64,000 nucleotides of DNA from Plumapathes pennacea (Eukaryota; Cnidaria; Anthozoa; Antipatharia; Myriopathidae). The position numbers and the translations under genes were made by a program. The notes below the pieces were generated by a model, which was given only the letters and a program-made list of their open reading frames with translations, was not told the DNA's origin and made no database searches. The DNA is taken from the NCBI GenBank assembly GCA_964036295.1, contig OZ038472.1:62001-126000 (forward strand), read 5' to 3'. Each line of letters opens with the position of its first letter. Within the stretch, counting starts at the first letter, position 1. Below are positions 34,954 through 48,309 of this stretch, one piece after another.

Positions 34954-37255
34954 TCAAGTAAAATACATAGCTGACGACATTTGGTCATGAACTTTGATGT
35001 TCTTACAAGATCCCGCGATGTCGACCCCGGCGCCCTGGTCTCTGTGTATAAACAACAACAACAACAACAATATAAACCAAAAAACGTTACCAGCCGCGAG
35101 TTCCTCAGTGTTGCAATGTTTTAATGTCCCCCTAAAACCATTTTTAGTACGAAAACTGGTTCCAAGTATCAATCCTCATTCTTTTCACATGTCACTGCTC
35201 GGGAGAACTTAAATTGTAACATTAAAGCCTGCCATTCCGTTTCTCAACTATTAGACAGCGTCCTACCCCACCCCCCCTTCCCCCTAACACCCGGGGGAGA
35301 TAAGTCAGATAACATGATAACAAGGTACTCACCCAACGGTCACGTGATATCTTGCACGGAATGCAACCAAGTGTGCATAGTATGCTGGGGCGGGTATAGA
35401 CACACTGCGCGTGCACCGAGCAAATGTATGACACAGCTGGTACGTCAACTTGTGCAGATGGTCAGCAGTGAAGTTGTTGTCGTCATAGAGTAGATAGTGG
35501 GCTGGTCGACTGGTTCCCTGAGAAAAGAACCACAGTGCTTAATAAAGAGGGAGAAGAACTCATGTATAACTGAAGGAAAAACTTGTCTTGATAAGTTAAA
35601 CACATCAAGGGAAGGAGGACATGGCTCACTGAGACACAAGATGACCAGAAGTGTCAACATATTCTCGACACTCAGGAAGGTGAAGAAGGGTCAAAGGTCG
35701 CGAAGAGAACTGACATTTCAGGTTCAGAGAAAAAAAAAACTTGGAGACATGGCCAGCCAAGAAAGCTAAAAGTACAAACATACAAAAAAAAGTTACCCTA
35801 TCCATGTAGACCAGACAGACGAAAGCGTCAACTTGCGATATACATATATACATTGCACCTACAGCTCTTAACCCTTTCACTACCAAACGTGATCGACTTC
35901 AATGTTCTCCTTCAGTCTCTCACCAGAGATATATTATACAATATGGAGAATTTACCATTTGATAGCTTGTGCAGATAATAGCTGCTTGGTCTGATCAATT
36001 CTCATTACATGTCTCATACATTATATTCTTAAAAGGTCAGGAGAAACTGTGTTTGAACTTGAGAGTCAAATAGTCTTGTCTGTCGAAACAAAAGTCTCAT
36101 CTCGTGAGGGTGGTAACTTACATTTGGCTGGTACTGCCCCCATATGTATGTTGATATACACATGAGAAATAGCGATACATGCACAAACACACATACATTT
36201 GCATCTTAGATACCACACAGATACACACATATACAGTGGAACCTCGTTGTCTCGAACTCGGTTAATTCAAACTCCCACTATCTCGAACAGAATCCTATTT
36301 CCCTCACAAATGAACTTTGTATAAATTTCACTTGGTAGAGTCCCGCTATCTCGATCCCCCACTATCTCAAACTATTTCTCGCTTCCCTTGAGGGTTCGAT
36401 TGGCAAGGTTCTACTGTACATACATGTAAATCAACACACTCTTCACTACACTTGTACACAGAACATGTATTCATTTCAGTACTAACCTGGATTCCCTGGT
36501 GACTGCAGAGGTAGAAATCAAACTCAAATGGGTGTGTGATGCCCCTGTCAACCATAGTCCCAGGTGGCACATTTTGAGCTTTTCCAGTGGAGTCTTTGGG
36601 ATTCTCGCAGAACAGCCTCGTGTGATGTCTCTTCTGTACCACAAGGAATGTGATCTTGGGTTGGTAGCCCTGCTCAAGTCTCACACAAGCCTGCTGGACC
36701 GCCCGGACTTCATGCAGTAACACTTGTTCAAACTGCCCTTCACTCACTCCATCACGATAGAAGATAATACGTTCTGGCTTCTTCTTCGCGTTACTCTTAT
36801 AAAACTGAATAAGGCACTCCCTGACCATTTCAGCGAGATCTTTGATGATCTCTTGTGCTCCGCCGTTTCTGTCGTGAGTCTGGGCGCGAACCCGTGCACA
36901 GTACTTACTTGCGTGAGGATCCAGACTCGCTACCACGGCTGCAATTGACGGCATGTTTTCTCCAAACCCCGGATGTGTGACGTCAACACCAAAGAAGATA
37001 ACGTTCGGGAATGTCAGGCCATCAACAGTGTGGTTTATCCCGCCCAGTTTGGCATTGATTTTCATGGCGATGTTGGAGCAGACTTGAGGCTTGGCTTGCT
37101 TGACAAGTTTATCTTGCACGCACTGTGTTGCGATGCCCAGTATATTGTCTCCGACGTGTTTAACTTCTGCGTAAATTTCTTTGGACTTTTGTGGAATCAC
37201 CACAAAAATCAGTTGGAGTTCTGGGATGTCTGCTTTCCACTTGCAGAAAAGCAAT
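34954..37255 (-). CDS. AGO: Argonaute (AGO clade), last three exons with PIWI domain
   Basis: AGO proteins hold small RNAs and cleave or repress target mRNAs. Three exons join in phase on the minus strand: 37255-36487, 35517-35333 and 35041-34954, ending MYFT and TGA. All four slicer residues are visible: Asp in GVDVTHP, Glu in [10 protein letters not shown], Asp in [11 protein letters not shown] and His in [38 protein letters not shown] and [13 protein letters not shown] are standard AGO-clade motifs, not Piwi-clade. The last exon is unusual in sequence ([12 protein letters not shown]) compared with common animal AGOs. N, PAZ and MID exons were not found between 37256 and the plus-strand exons beyond 38450, so the locus is 5'-truncated or has very long introns. 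No stop or frameshift is present in the 347 codons seen. Confidence 0.88.
35921..36060 (+). repeat. Dispersed 140-bp repeat family, copy 1 of 4
   Basis: Shared landmarks are 'accagaaatatat', 'tttgatagcttg', 'gattaaactatcaa' and 'tcatacaat'. Other copies are at 37376-37470, 39515-39660 and 62090-62240. It has no coding capacity and no clear terminal repeats. In this copy the repeat lies in the intron between the Argonaute exons. Confidence 0.6.
36234..36416. mobile_element. MITE with TA target duplication in an Argonaute intron
   Basis: It starts CAGTGGAACCTCG and ends CAAGGTTCTACTG, an imperfect inverted repeat, with TA on each side (36232-36233 and 36417-36418). This fits non-autonomous pogo/Tigger-type elements. 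The interior repeats 'actatctcgaac' several times. Confidence 0.75.
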
Positions 37256-37375
37256 CTGAAACAACCGAACAGCAACTTGTTAAATGTTGTAATAAATGTG
37301 CACCAATATGATCTCAGCAAAAGCTTTAAAGGGTTTTATAGTAATAAAGTGAGTATCTCTTTCAATATTCCTTCT

Positions 37376-37470
37376 TTCAGTTTTCACCAGGAATCATACC
37401 ATACAGTGTGGAGAACTTGGCTTTTGATATCTTGCTTAGATAAAAACTGAATTAAGCATGAATTCTTCAC
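37376..37470 (+). repeat. Dispersed 140-bp repeat family, copy 2 of 4
   Basis: It carries 'caccaggaatcataccatacagt' split by single changes, then 'ggagaacttggcttttgata' and 'aaactgaattaagcatgaattc'. This is the most diverged and shortest copy. Confidence 0.45.
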
Positions 37471-37689
37471 AAAATCACATCTGTACACTGTCTTTGGTTG
37501 AGAAATTTGCATCAAAAGCTTGGGAGTGAAAGGGCCCTGTAAATAATACCAAAGGGGTAATGAAGACCATTCCCACCCTACCACCTAGGGCCATCACGCT
37601 TTCCAGTCAGGAAGAAAGCTTTTAAAACTAGTATTGATTCATGGCTACCACTTTAAGCTGCCTGTTTGTTTTCAGCTCATGGTAATTAA

Positions 37690-37965
37690 CTCTGTAGAGA
37701 CTTCTCTAAAGCGGACAGTTCCCTAAGGCGAACATCATGCAGCTTTGGTCCTTGCCACTTCCCACTTGTTTGTCTGTAACTCTCTTTAAGGCGGACACCC
37801 CTTAAGGTGGACACTAAATGCTAGTCCTGAGTGTCCTTAGAGACAGTTCACTGTACTTGCATTGCCTGAGCAATATATATCTACCTCTTGTCTTTCTTAG
37901 AGACAGCTCACTGTACTTGCATTGCCTGAGCAATATACACCTACCTATTGTTCAAAGTATTATTT
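37690..37965. repeat. MITE remnant plus a 60-bp tandem duplication
   Basis: 'aactctgtagagacttctctaaagcggaca' (interrupted) to 'ccttagagacagttcactgta' resembles the MITE at 6195-6280. After it, 'agttcactgtacttgcattg' with 'cctgagcaatata' is present twice (37845-37885 and 37905-37945). Confidence 0.5.
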
Positions 37966-38449
37966 TGCCAAGTTTGTTGTCCTACAGTTAAAGAACCAAA
38001 AATCTTTTAAACTCTTTGCGTGTTTGTCGACATTAATCTTGCACATTCAGTTACGTCATGACCTTGAGATAGTCAACATTCCACCTAATCTTTTTACCAA
38101 TCTTAAACTTTCTAAAGATCTCACTAATCTGTTTCATTAATTCTTCTCTGATTTTGTCCAACAAGGCCACAATTATTAAACGGATACTATAAATTTTTTG
38201 TTGAAGTAATAATAACGTAGCATCACTACAAATTTGAGTCAGGAAGGACACAAAAAACCGTCTTCACATCTTCCCTTATGCTCCTGGACTGTTCTCTGTG
38301 TTAGTTACTCATACATGATCGTCTTACAGAGTCAAACTAGGAAATCTAAATATATCACAGAAATAGTGCTTATTTTTCTGGTACAGACTTTTGCGTGTAT
38401 TACTGATCGATTCTACAGCAGAAAACCTTTTAATGTGTATATCCCACAG

Positions 38450-38673
38450 ACTTGAAATGCAAAGATCAACCAGAACCGCTGAATGGCTACATGGAATGCG
38501 TGTACCCTGCTAATCAGGCGGTACGCTGTACAGTCAAATGCAACACTAACTATGAAGTGGAATTCTTGGCTGCCGAACATTACACCTGCAACGACGACGG
38601 AACCTGGTCCGCTCATCCTAGTGCAGTGGGAAACCTCTGGCCTGACCGCAAGATTTTCGCGCGAGTTTATTAG
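38450..38673 (+). CDS. Orphan sushi (CCP)-like exon
   Basis: After a cccacag acceptor, an open frame gives LKCKDQPEPLNGYMECVYP, VRCTVKCNTNYEVEF and YTCNDDGTWS: the cysteine pattern and the final TW of an extracellular sushi/CCP module. The frame ends at a TAG (38671-38673) with no donor recognised, and no neighbouring exon of the same gene was found. It may be the last exon of a secreted protein or a stranded fragment. Confidence 0.5.
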
Positions 38674-39514
38674 TCACATCATTGTTCATGGCGTTCGTAA
38701 CTTTTTAAAGGTGTATGAATCCATACTTACAGTTTAGGGACCGTACGTTTGGCAAAGACTGGAAAATTACTGTCACTGTTCCGCATGTGAAACTAAATTC
38801 ACGTAGCTGTGATTCATAATGGCATGGTATGTTCATCTTGTTGTTGTTGTTGTTGTTGTTATTGTTGATTTTTTTTTGCTGTTTTTGTTTATCAGACAAG
38901 GCAACCCAATTCCATGAGTGATTGAGCAGCCTCGCCTTCCAACGGACAGCAGTTCTACTGCTCTGACTTAAAGTCCATTTTGTAATGATTTGTTGTAGTT
39001 GTGATGTAGAGCAACGGGGCTGACTGAAGCACTGCATATTGCTTTTGCCTAGCATTGTATCTTGATTGCGCCGGGGCAAGCTTGGTCTGACCTCAATAAA
39101 AAACCCACTTTACACAACTTCGTATTTCGCATTTCGTTGCCTAGAAACTCCTGTCGAACACCAGAACAACCCGACTCACCCACGGACAACAACAGAACAG
39201 AGAGTGTGTTTCTCCTACTTTTACTCAGTCCTGGTCAATTCTTCCTAGTCGGCTATATTTCCCGCTTTGCTCAAATAGTTAACGCTCGAAGCGTCAGCCA
39301 ACACAACCTTTACGGCGTTCAGCAAATTCATACCAAACTTGGGTTGACAAATTATACGTTTTTGCAAACTGGTCAGACAATCAATTCTCCTAACACTACT
39401 TGTAAATTTTTTCAAGGAAGGTTCGGAAAATTCGGACATCTGTCCCCATACACCCCTAATTGTATCGTTTCTGTTTCTTTCACCCTCACGAGTCAGACCA
39501 ACTTCAATTCTTGA

Positions 39515-39660
39515 ACAGTTTCTCACCAGAAATATATCGTAAAGTAAAGAAAACATGGCCTTTGATAGCTTGCTTGTATGAAAGCTGATTAAACTATCAA
39601 TTCTCTTTATATCAATCATACATTGCCTTCTTATAATCTAGGAGAGATAAACATAATAAC
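39515..39660 (+). repeat. Dispersed 140-bp repeat family, copy 3 of 4
   Basis: 'tttctcaccagaaatatatcg', split by 'a' runs, then 'cctttgatagcttgcttgta' and 'gctgattaaactatcaattc'. It lies just upstream of the CTR-type exon at 39781. Confidence 0.6.
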
Positions 39661-39780
39661 CTCTAAATAGTAACCTCTCTAGGAGAGATTTAACTTGATA
39701 CGGTCATAAAAATGCATTGTTTTGCTACTGCGCATGATTAGAAAAGTAATTTAGTTTGCCCTTGACCTCTCTTTCCCCAG

Positions 39781-40257
39781 GCCCCAATTCACTTGCTTCA
39801 AACGCTGATGCACGTCCTGCAAGTGGTGGTGGGATACTTCCTCATGCTGGTGGTGATGACGTACAACGTCTGGCTCTGCCTTGCTGTGGTGGCCGGCGCG
39901 GGCCTGGGTTACTTCATTATGGCAGACCTTCTGGCCGAGCGCATACCCAGGACTCGCCCCAGGGCCAAGAAATCAAGCTCAGTTTTTGTGCTCAGGAAGC
40001 GGACACGCAAGGAAGCCGAAAACTCGGAGAAAGTGGAAGAAGTGGGAATCTCGTCCATTGAGGTAACCGACGACGCTAACATAGAAAAAAAGGACGGAAA
40101 AGACGACAACCAGAACACCGCAGGTGAAGAGGTCCAAACCGGAAATGGAAGTGATATCGTGGACAGTACCGGAAATGGAAATGCTGTTGTAGATAGTACC
40201 GGTGGAGATCACGAAAAGAAGGAAACCAAGGAACTGGAGACCAGCAGTGAGGACTAG
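39781..40257 (+). CDS. SLC31A1: CTR-family copper transporter, last exon (paralogue A)
   Basis: CTR proteins form trimeric copper(I) pores at the plasma membrane. The exon starts after ttccccag and encodes [20 protein letters not shown], with MxxxM (MLVVM) in transmembrane segment 2, then [20 protein letters not shown] with the GxxxG of segment 3. A long charged tail rich in Glu, Asp and Lys follows and ends at TAG. The usual C-terminal HCH is absent and the tail is about 105 residues, far longer than in human CTR1. No exon for segment 1 was found upstream in 38674-39780, so the gene is partial here. Confidence 0.8.
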   Translation, partial: APIHLLQTLMHVLQVVVGYFLMLVVMTYNVWLCLAVVAGAGLGYFIMADLLAERIPRTRPRAKKSSSVFVLRKRTRKEAENSEKVEEVGISSIEVTDDANIEKKDGKDDNQNTAGEEVQTGNGSDIVDSTGNGNAVVDSTGGDHEKKETKELETSSED

Positions 40258-42144
40258 AATGTTGAGGTCAAATTTGGCGAAGAAAGTCTGGACAAAGAGG
40301 ACACCGGCAAAGAAAATCCAGCATATGAGGCGGATAATTCTAATGCTGCTGCCGACTACAGCCGAGTAATTAAGTATGCCGGACAAAATATCCTTGTCAA
40401 CAGAACGAACATATCTTCTCGTTTTACCAGGAACGTGTATACATATATAACATAAATACAGGCCGGGAAAACGCAAGAAACCCATTTCATATTCCCTGAG
40501 TGACCTCTCCCCGACTGGACTGGGTCTGCGCAACGGTCAGTGAACTGAGGCGAGACTGCTCGCGCATGCATTAGGAGTGGAAACACGAACTAGCAACCGC
40601 TGAATAGTTATAGGCATGCGCGTAAATCTGTTTGTTTGTTTCTTAACTTTTACAACTTCACTGCTAATGAACACCAAACATTTTATTTGTAATGCAGTAG
40701 TGAACTGTCAGGCCTGACTGACGCAGATACAATCTGGCAAGTCGACTGCACAATTATGCGTCTTCTCGTTCTCTAGATTCTCACATCAATAAATGTGACA
40801 ATTATTTATCATTATTTATATCATTATTATGAAGATCATTTATTAATATTTTTATGAGAGCATAGTAAAGTACTTTTGCTCACACATACCAGTATTTCGC
40901 TCTCATTCCATTATCCATTCAGACATATCACAAAAACCTCTACAAATGAAATTGACTCAACCTTGAAAATACGCAACTCCTGAACTCTCAAATGAAACTA
41001 AACCCGTGACCACTCAAATAATAGTTCTCAATCAGTACAATATAAGAACAGCGTTCACTAAAAACTCCTGAACTCCAAATGAAACCTGAAGGTGTGACCA
41101 TGCAAATGAAAACTCTGAACGAGTATTAATAGCAAAGTTTACTAGATGTTGTCGATGGAGTTATATATTCTTAACTTCTTTTCGATTTGAGAGTGAAACA
41201 AAGAAGTCGGGTGTTACTAAAATACGAAACAGTGAAACAAAGAAACCGCCAATTGTTAACTAAAAATAACGGTAATAACTAATATCGATTATTACAGCGA
41301 AACAATGAATTCTATTGTTGTACATGCTAGTGCAGTGTGACATCTTGGTTGCGGGAATTTATTAAAGCTATTGCAGCGAAGCAATGAATTCTTAACTAAA
41401 ATTAACTGCAATAACTAATACCTATATATTAACGATGAATATTGAACCTGCTGCTCAAATAAACAAGGCCGTTGTCATGTTGCTTCAAGTTGGTATCAAT
41501 CTGTCCTTGTGCACCGGTATATCCCGTATTTTCGGAGGTGTTTTAACGCACCAATTTTGGGGAATACATATAAATGAAAAATTCGCTGGTAATCGTATCT
41601 ACAGAGAAAATGCAAAATTAAGCAATTACGCTTCTTTCTTTATAACTGATCCAAACTTCGCCGTTATCTAACAGAGTGAATATTTCGCCTTCAGTTAACG
41701 GCGAAGTTTTTGGTTTATCATTATATACAGAGTAAATGTTTCGCCGATAGTTAACGGCAAGGCTTTTGGTGCATCACTATATACCGAGTGAATATATTGC
41801 AGTTAATTAACGGCGAAGTTTTTGGTGCATCTCTATATGCAGAGTAAATGGTTCGCTTGATGAACTGCGGGGTACTTGTTTTGCATTTTAACTCCGCATG
41901 GCATCTAGGATCTGTCTTTCAGTTTACAACATTTTACAACTTGTGACAAACAAAAACCGTTTTCGTAGAAATACGAAAATTGTACAAACTTGCGAGGTAA
42001 GGTAGGAAGTGCAACTAGATGAAGTCGTCATTAATCTGGGAGCACTGACATCCGGGAAACACAATTAAAACTCAACTCAGCAAAATGGATGCGTGTATTG
42101 GGAACAGATGTATCTAATGTCAAATTTGATTTGTTCCCTTTCAG
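40258..42144. other. Intergenic region with small tandem repeats
   Basis: It contains an 80-90-bp duplication around 'ctcctgaact...ccaaatgaaac' (40975-41130) and a tandem repeat at 41671-41860. The open frame at 41435-41671 is Ile/Asn-rich with no domain. No gene recognised. Confidence 0.4.
41671..41860. repeat. 56-bp tandem repeat, about 3.5 copies
   Basis: 'gagtgaatatttcgcc' and variants occur at 41674, 41730, 41786 and 41842, exactly 56 bp apart. Each is followed by 'gttaacggcgaagtttttgg' or a close variant. Confidence 0.85.
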
Positions 42145-44034
42145 ATGTTTTTTCATTTTCAGAAGCAAGTGACTGTGCTTTTTAAAGAGTGGAATGTTTC
42201 GTCTACTGGAGGTAAAGGCTTTATAAGATGAGAAATTGGCAGTTGGATTGTTTCTTAGAACGGACTTTCTATCAGTGATCAGGGCACATTTTCTTCTTTG
42301 AGTTTATAAGCAACTATTAGCAGCATGGTATAGAGATACTGTACTGGCAGTTGAACTGTTTCTTGGAAAATAGTTATGTCAGTGATTAGAGCACATTTTC
42401 TCCTTTGAGTTGATAAGCATATATAGAAAGCCTGATAAATGAAGATTATGTATTTGAAGAAAAACATCCTAAAAGGCTCTAAGTATATAGTATATAATAT
42501 ATTATAACTATATGCAGAGACACAAAAAAAGCTCCCGACGATTTCGAAAACATGATAATCTTTTTTTCACCATTTTCTTTCTATACATGTTTCCTCCTTT
42601 TTCACAGTTAACAATATGTTCGTTGGGTATTAAACATAAGGATGCTGGTTCATTTTAATCGTAATTACAAGACACTCGATGACAGAGCAACTTTACCTCA
42701 ACACTTTATAGCAGAAACAGTCAAATGAAAGCTGCAGATGACTACATTCCCATGGAACTATTTGTTTCCTAATTCCTTTGAGTTGATAAACCATCCTAAT
42801 AAATACTAAAAATTAGACCTCAGAAGGAATCTGATAGAATTCAGTGCAGCTAGGACAAAAAAGTCAAAGCCGTTCTCAACGTTATTTCAGGTCTTGTTGG
42901 TACTTGTGTAGCCATGTTAGTTTTGGCCGTTCTCTACGAGGGATTGAAGCAGTGGCGTGGAAGTTTGATTCGAAAACACAGCACTAGAGAGCAATCGTGT
43001 TTAACTATACTTATACAAAGTTTCTCACAGACGCTCGTATTACTAAGCAAGCTGATTCTTTGCATTATTCATCTCTTCCTAATACAAACAGTTTTGGGGC
43101 GACAAGAAGTTTGCATTGGCCGATTTTTTTACATTACAGAGAAAATAAGAAGGCAGTGCGCATGCGAGAGATAGAAGGACTCCCGGATACATGTCGATCA
43201 TTTACTTACTAAGGTGTGCATTTTTAAGCGCGGTCCCCAAATCACAACAAATTAAAGATGGCGGCCATAAATATTTTGGGACAGGTTGGGAGAATTAAGA
43301 CCGTCCTAAATGTTTCGGTTTAAATCTGTGTGTCGAAGAAACCATTACTGAGTTGGCCATTGGCCCTACGTTTAAAGGTGAACAGCAAAACGATAATTAA
43401 TACTTGGGCAAAACACGTGTCGAGGAATTGTTTCTTTGATTGATGGAAGACGACTTTAAAAATGGATGACACGAAACCTGGAATCCCAGAAAACACCAGG
43501 GTCGAAAATCAAGATGCACACCGTAATTCATACCCAGTCTTCTTGGCTTTTGAGAGGCCTCTAAAAGTTTTGAATTTCTTTATATGGCAATGAACAAGCA
43601 CAACATCTATTTGAACAGTTAATACCTTAGCTAGAAATAGAAAAGTGGTACTCACAGTTGTTAGATGTCTTCATATCTCTTCCAGAACTCGACGGATCTT
43701 CAACTGCTTCCACGTCTCTCAAACGCTGCTGAACATGCTGCAAGTGCTCATGGGATACCTGCTCATGCTTGTGGTGATGACGTACAACGCCTGGCTTGGC
43801 CTCGCTGTGGTGTTGGGCATGGGTCTAGGCTACTTCATCATGGTTGCCATATTTGGAGTGATAAGCGTGCCACGGATCCAGCCCGAATCCAACAAGAAGG
43901 CGTCGCTAAAAATGCTGCACATGAGACCACTTGATAAACGCAGTGATTCCTCGAGGGAAAATGCTGGCCAGCAAACCAGGGAAACACAGGGCACCACTGA
44001 AGATTACAGTGTTGAGGTCAAACTTGGCGAATAA
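42145..44034 (+). CDS. SLC31A1: CTR-family copper transporter, three exons (paralogue B)
   Basis: Exon 42145-42211 (acceptor tttcag, donor gtaaag) gives MFFHFQKQVTVLFKEWNVSS, the pre-TM1 region. It ends with one base that joins in phase to exon 42891, which gives GLVGTCVAMLVLAVLYEGLK, transmembrane segment 1 with the conserved YEGLK; its donor is unclear (about 43000). Exon 43686-44034 gives RRIFNCFHVSQTLLNMLQ, then [12 protein letters not shown] with MxxxM, and VVLGMGLGYF with GxxxG, then a charged tail ending VKLGE and TAA. Upstream methionine-rich exons are not recognised. It is a tandem paralogue of the exon at 39781, whose tail it resembles only weakly. No lesions were seen in the parts read. 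Confidence 0.78.
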
Positions 44035-44156
44035 AATCCGGACAGCGAAATCCCAGGCAGAAAGAACTCGGCATTTGAAGCGGATAATGCTGCTGAATAA
44101 TTACCGAACGAAAAATACTCTTGTTATCAGAACAAACGGCAAACTTGGATAAAACA

Positions 44157-44336
44157 GGGGCCGTATTCACCAAACTTGCGTACGAACAAAAATGTTCGTA
44201 AATATGACTTATGCATCAGAACAAGGACTTATGCATACTATCTTGAGCGAGATAGTATGCGTAAGTCGAACTTACGATGCATAAGTTATACTTGTGAACA
44301 ATTTTGTTCATACGGAAATTTGGTGAATACGGCTCC
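44157..44336. mobile_element. Foldback MITE, 180 bp
   Basis: The left end GGGGCCGTATTCACCAAA is mirrored by TTTGGTGAATACGGCTCC. The inner sequence is also largely palindromic around 'tatcttgagcgagata' (44240-44255). No coding capacity. Confidence 0.8.
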
Positions 44337-44391
44337 AGAGCTGGTACGAGGGAGTCATACAAAATAGCGTGACGTCATCCAAAATACAGTA

Positions 44392-44785
44392 GAACCTTTC
44401 CCAAAGCGACCACTCTTCGTTCGGCTTTAAGTGGTCGCTTACGGGAATTTCTCATCATTGGAGGCCTAAGTAAGATCCAACTCTGAGTCACAACCAGTGT
44501 AAAATAATGCAGTTTTAGTGAGTGCACATCGAGTTTTAAGAAATCAAGCTTGTGTCCTGTTGCAGGTTAATTACAGATGTCAGCGTTTTGTCCGGTCCGG
44601 TTCTGCAAAGAAGTTACTCCTTGCTCAGAAAATTGCCGTTTGAGAGCATAGAGTGGTCGCTTACCAGAGGTAGAAAGCATTAAAAAGCTCAAACGGTGAA
44701 CCTCAATGATGGTCGCGGTCGCTTACGAGGGGTTTCACTAACAGAAATTTACGGGAGGTGGTTGCTCAGGTACAACCTTGTATTA
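44392..44785. mobile_element. MITE with imperfect long inverted ends
   Basis: It starts 'acagtagaacctttcccaaa' and 'gcgaccac', and ends with 'gtggttgctcaggtacaacc' and 'ttgta', the approximate reverse complement. 'gtggtcgctta' recurs four times inside. TA flanks the ends. Its termini recall the element at 36234-36416. Confidence 0.5.
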
Positions 44786-45263
44786 ACATCAACTTTAGTG
44801 CTCGCAGGGTTCTGAGGGCGCGTTTTACCACCGGCTCTTTGTCGCTAGCGCGGAATTAGAAACTCACACAATTTGAAAACATTGCACTTCTAGTAGTATT
44901 TGAGATGAATTAGCGCGCTTTTATCGCCGAGTTCGCTCGTTGTCGTGTAAATAGTGAATCTGCTCAAAGGGATAATACTCAGAATATCCACACTGATACA
45001 ATCTATACTGTATTTTTGATCCGGTTCTAGACAGGACAACAAATCTCACTTCTCAGTGGGTTATTCACGACATATCAAGAAAGTTCAATTGTTAGCAATC
45101 ACAGGACGGTTTTCAAAGTTTACCAGCTTTTGAAACAAATACGCGTCATTGGTTCAAGTGACGCAGTAATTAAAGCAATTGGTTCATCGCTACTACTAAC
45201 TTTGGGCGCTAAAAACACTTTTCTCAGTCGACTGAAAAACGTTAGAGGTCCTAAAGATTGTTA

Positions 45264-45603
45264 GGCCCAGTTAAGGCACTGATTCAATTAAGTATGTGAA
45301 AAGTTCGGTGTCTGAACCAATTAAGAACGCCTGATTTGATTTGAAACGGCTCAGCCGTTCTTCACGCCTGGACCAGCCGAGAATAACGGCTTTGGAGCGA
45401 CTCTGATTCAGACGCCGAACTTTTCATGAGCCGAATCTAATGCATAAATTATTATAATATATTTTAATGTATCTGTCAAGCAGTTCAATTAAGTTCGGCG
45501 AATAAGTACGGCGTCTCAATCAAAAGGCGAAATTAATTAATTTGGATCAACCCAAATTCGAATTAAGTTCGGCTCGTGAAAAGATTGGCATCTGAACTGG
45601 GCC
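45264..45603. mobile_element. MITE with TTA target duplication (Harbinger-like)
   Basis: It begins GGCCCAGTT and ends AACTGGGCC, flanked by TTA on each side (45261-45263 and 45604-45606). A 3-bp TTA duplication fits PIF/Harbinger. Inside, 'gttcggcgtct' and 'aagttcggc' motifs repeat in both orientations. Confidence 0.65.
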
Positions 45604-46316
45604 TTAAGAATAATAAACTTAAGCTGTAAACAATGATATAAATCCGAGGGTTCTCCAATCTTCTTTTGTTCCTAAATTTTCGACCATCCACCCATGTAAA
45701 TCTGTTTCTTTCCGCGTTCGTTAAAAATGTTTACCTCTGATTGCTCCATCATGCATTGCGGGCACGTCCGTGAACCGACTCAAAATGGCGACTGCACATC
45801 TCCTGTTTCAACGTAAACAGACTTGACTTGAGTGTAATAATCCAACGCAGCCTCTCCACATTCCCGTCCAATATCCGACATCTTGTAGCCGCCGAACGGG
45901 ACATCTGGCAGCGTGACGTTGAAGTTGTTGATCCAAAGTGAACCTGCTTTGATTTTAGCAACCACGCGATGCGCTCGCGCCCGGTCCCTATGGAGAACAG
46001 AGTTTGAATTAGTTTCCAGACTCTTTTCCAGCGGGGTAAAGCGAAGAGTCTGGGAATCCAACATCCCGTAATAGCAACGGCCATAACATGAATGGAGGGA
46101 AGGGGATGAAAAGAGAAGAGGAAGGAGGGGAGAATGGGGGAAAGGGAGGAGAAAAAAGATATGAGGGGGGAGGTGGGGCAAAGGAAAGGAGAAGAAACTA
46201 AAAGGAAAGTGAGAAAGATAAAAAGAAGGAAAGGAAAGAAGGAGGAGGCGAAGCATCAGCGAAAGGAGTGACTGAGAAAGATTAAAAAAAGGTTACAAAA
46301 GAAGGTCTGGTGCTTA

Positions 46317-46688
<372 letters not shown>

Positions 46689-46792
46689 CTATTGGTAATC
46701 GCAGCAAAAAAATGTTATAACAGATCATATCCTTTGCATTCACTTTATGTAGAATCGATTGTGAAGATATCATTTGTGGGCGTATGTGCACT

Positions 46793-46950
46793 TTAACTCT
46801 CTCTAAGGCGGACACCTCTCTAAAGCGGACAACATGCACATCAGGTCCTTGCCGATTTTCACTTGTTTCTCTCTAATTGAACTCTCTCCAAGACGGACAC
46901 TGAAATCATGCTAGTACCGCGAGTGCCCACCTTAGAGAGATTTCACTGGA
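46793..46950. repeat. MITE remnant in an ALDH9 intron
   Basis: 'actttaactctctctaaggc' with 'ggacacc' at the left and 'ccttagagagatttcactgg' at the right form an imperfect inverted repeat. It is related to the elements at 6195-6280 and 37690-37850. The internal 'caggtccttgccgattttcac' matches the one near 37735 in part. Confidence 0.5.
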
Positions 46951-47571
46951 TGAAAATTTGCACAGGAAGCGAACAGTCAGTACATGTAGTTACCTCTTTC
47001 TTGCCAAGCTCCACGTAACTGAGCACCTTCTTGAGGTGTTCTCCTGAAATGAGTGCGCCCATCTGAGTGTCGCGTTGAATTCGATCTCCGACCCGGATGT
47101 TACTCGTGCGTTTCACGACTTTCTCCAAGAACTTCTCCATTATACTTTCTTCAACGTACACCCGTGTTGCATTAGAGCACACCTGGGGATCATGTGAAAG
47201 ATATTATTTTTGCCTATTTTTGTCTGGACAAGTTTGATTGACGCCCAAACAAATCCAGCAGTATTCTAAGCCAATCAGGAACAAACACCAAAACCCGATT
47301 GCGGTCTGTTCACTCGCGTGGTGATCTATTTCTCGCACTGCTGATTACTGTCTCACAGCGCTCTTCGGATGACCGTTGAATTACTCCACAGTTGGCTCAA
47401 CCGTGTAGGTCGTTATAAGAGGTTTGTATGGAGAAAATCACAGCTATATTTATTGTACACTGGCCATCTCACAGAGGCTGTAACAAACACTTTCAACCAA
47501 TCAGAAGCCAATAATCACCAGTTTACTTTTGACAGCTCAACACAACTGCAAGCCCCTCTCACCTGGCCTCA

Positions 47572-47682
<111 letters not shown>

Positions 47683-47931
47683 TCAGAACATGAAGACATT
47701 ATCTAGAAGAATGGTTTTATAACAGTTACAACTTGTGTAATAGCTCTTAGCTAAGAGAGATATATTTCTCAGATTAAAGGGATGGAGATTTGCAATAAAA
47801 TTCTTGTGGAGTTGCCAGGCAACAACAATAAACAAACCTCAGTAAGCTACCACCTTGTAACAAAGACAGACAGACAGAGATAACACAGACAGAGACAAGA
47901 CAGGGGAAAGAGGGTCAGGGTAGAATTGTCA

Positions 47932-48234
<303 letters not shown>

Positions 48235-48309
48235 TCAAGAAAGAGACAACAATGTGAAGCTGTGATGGGTACAATTCGAACCACACACTTGCATGACCAG
48301 TTCCCACAT

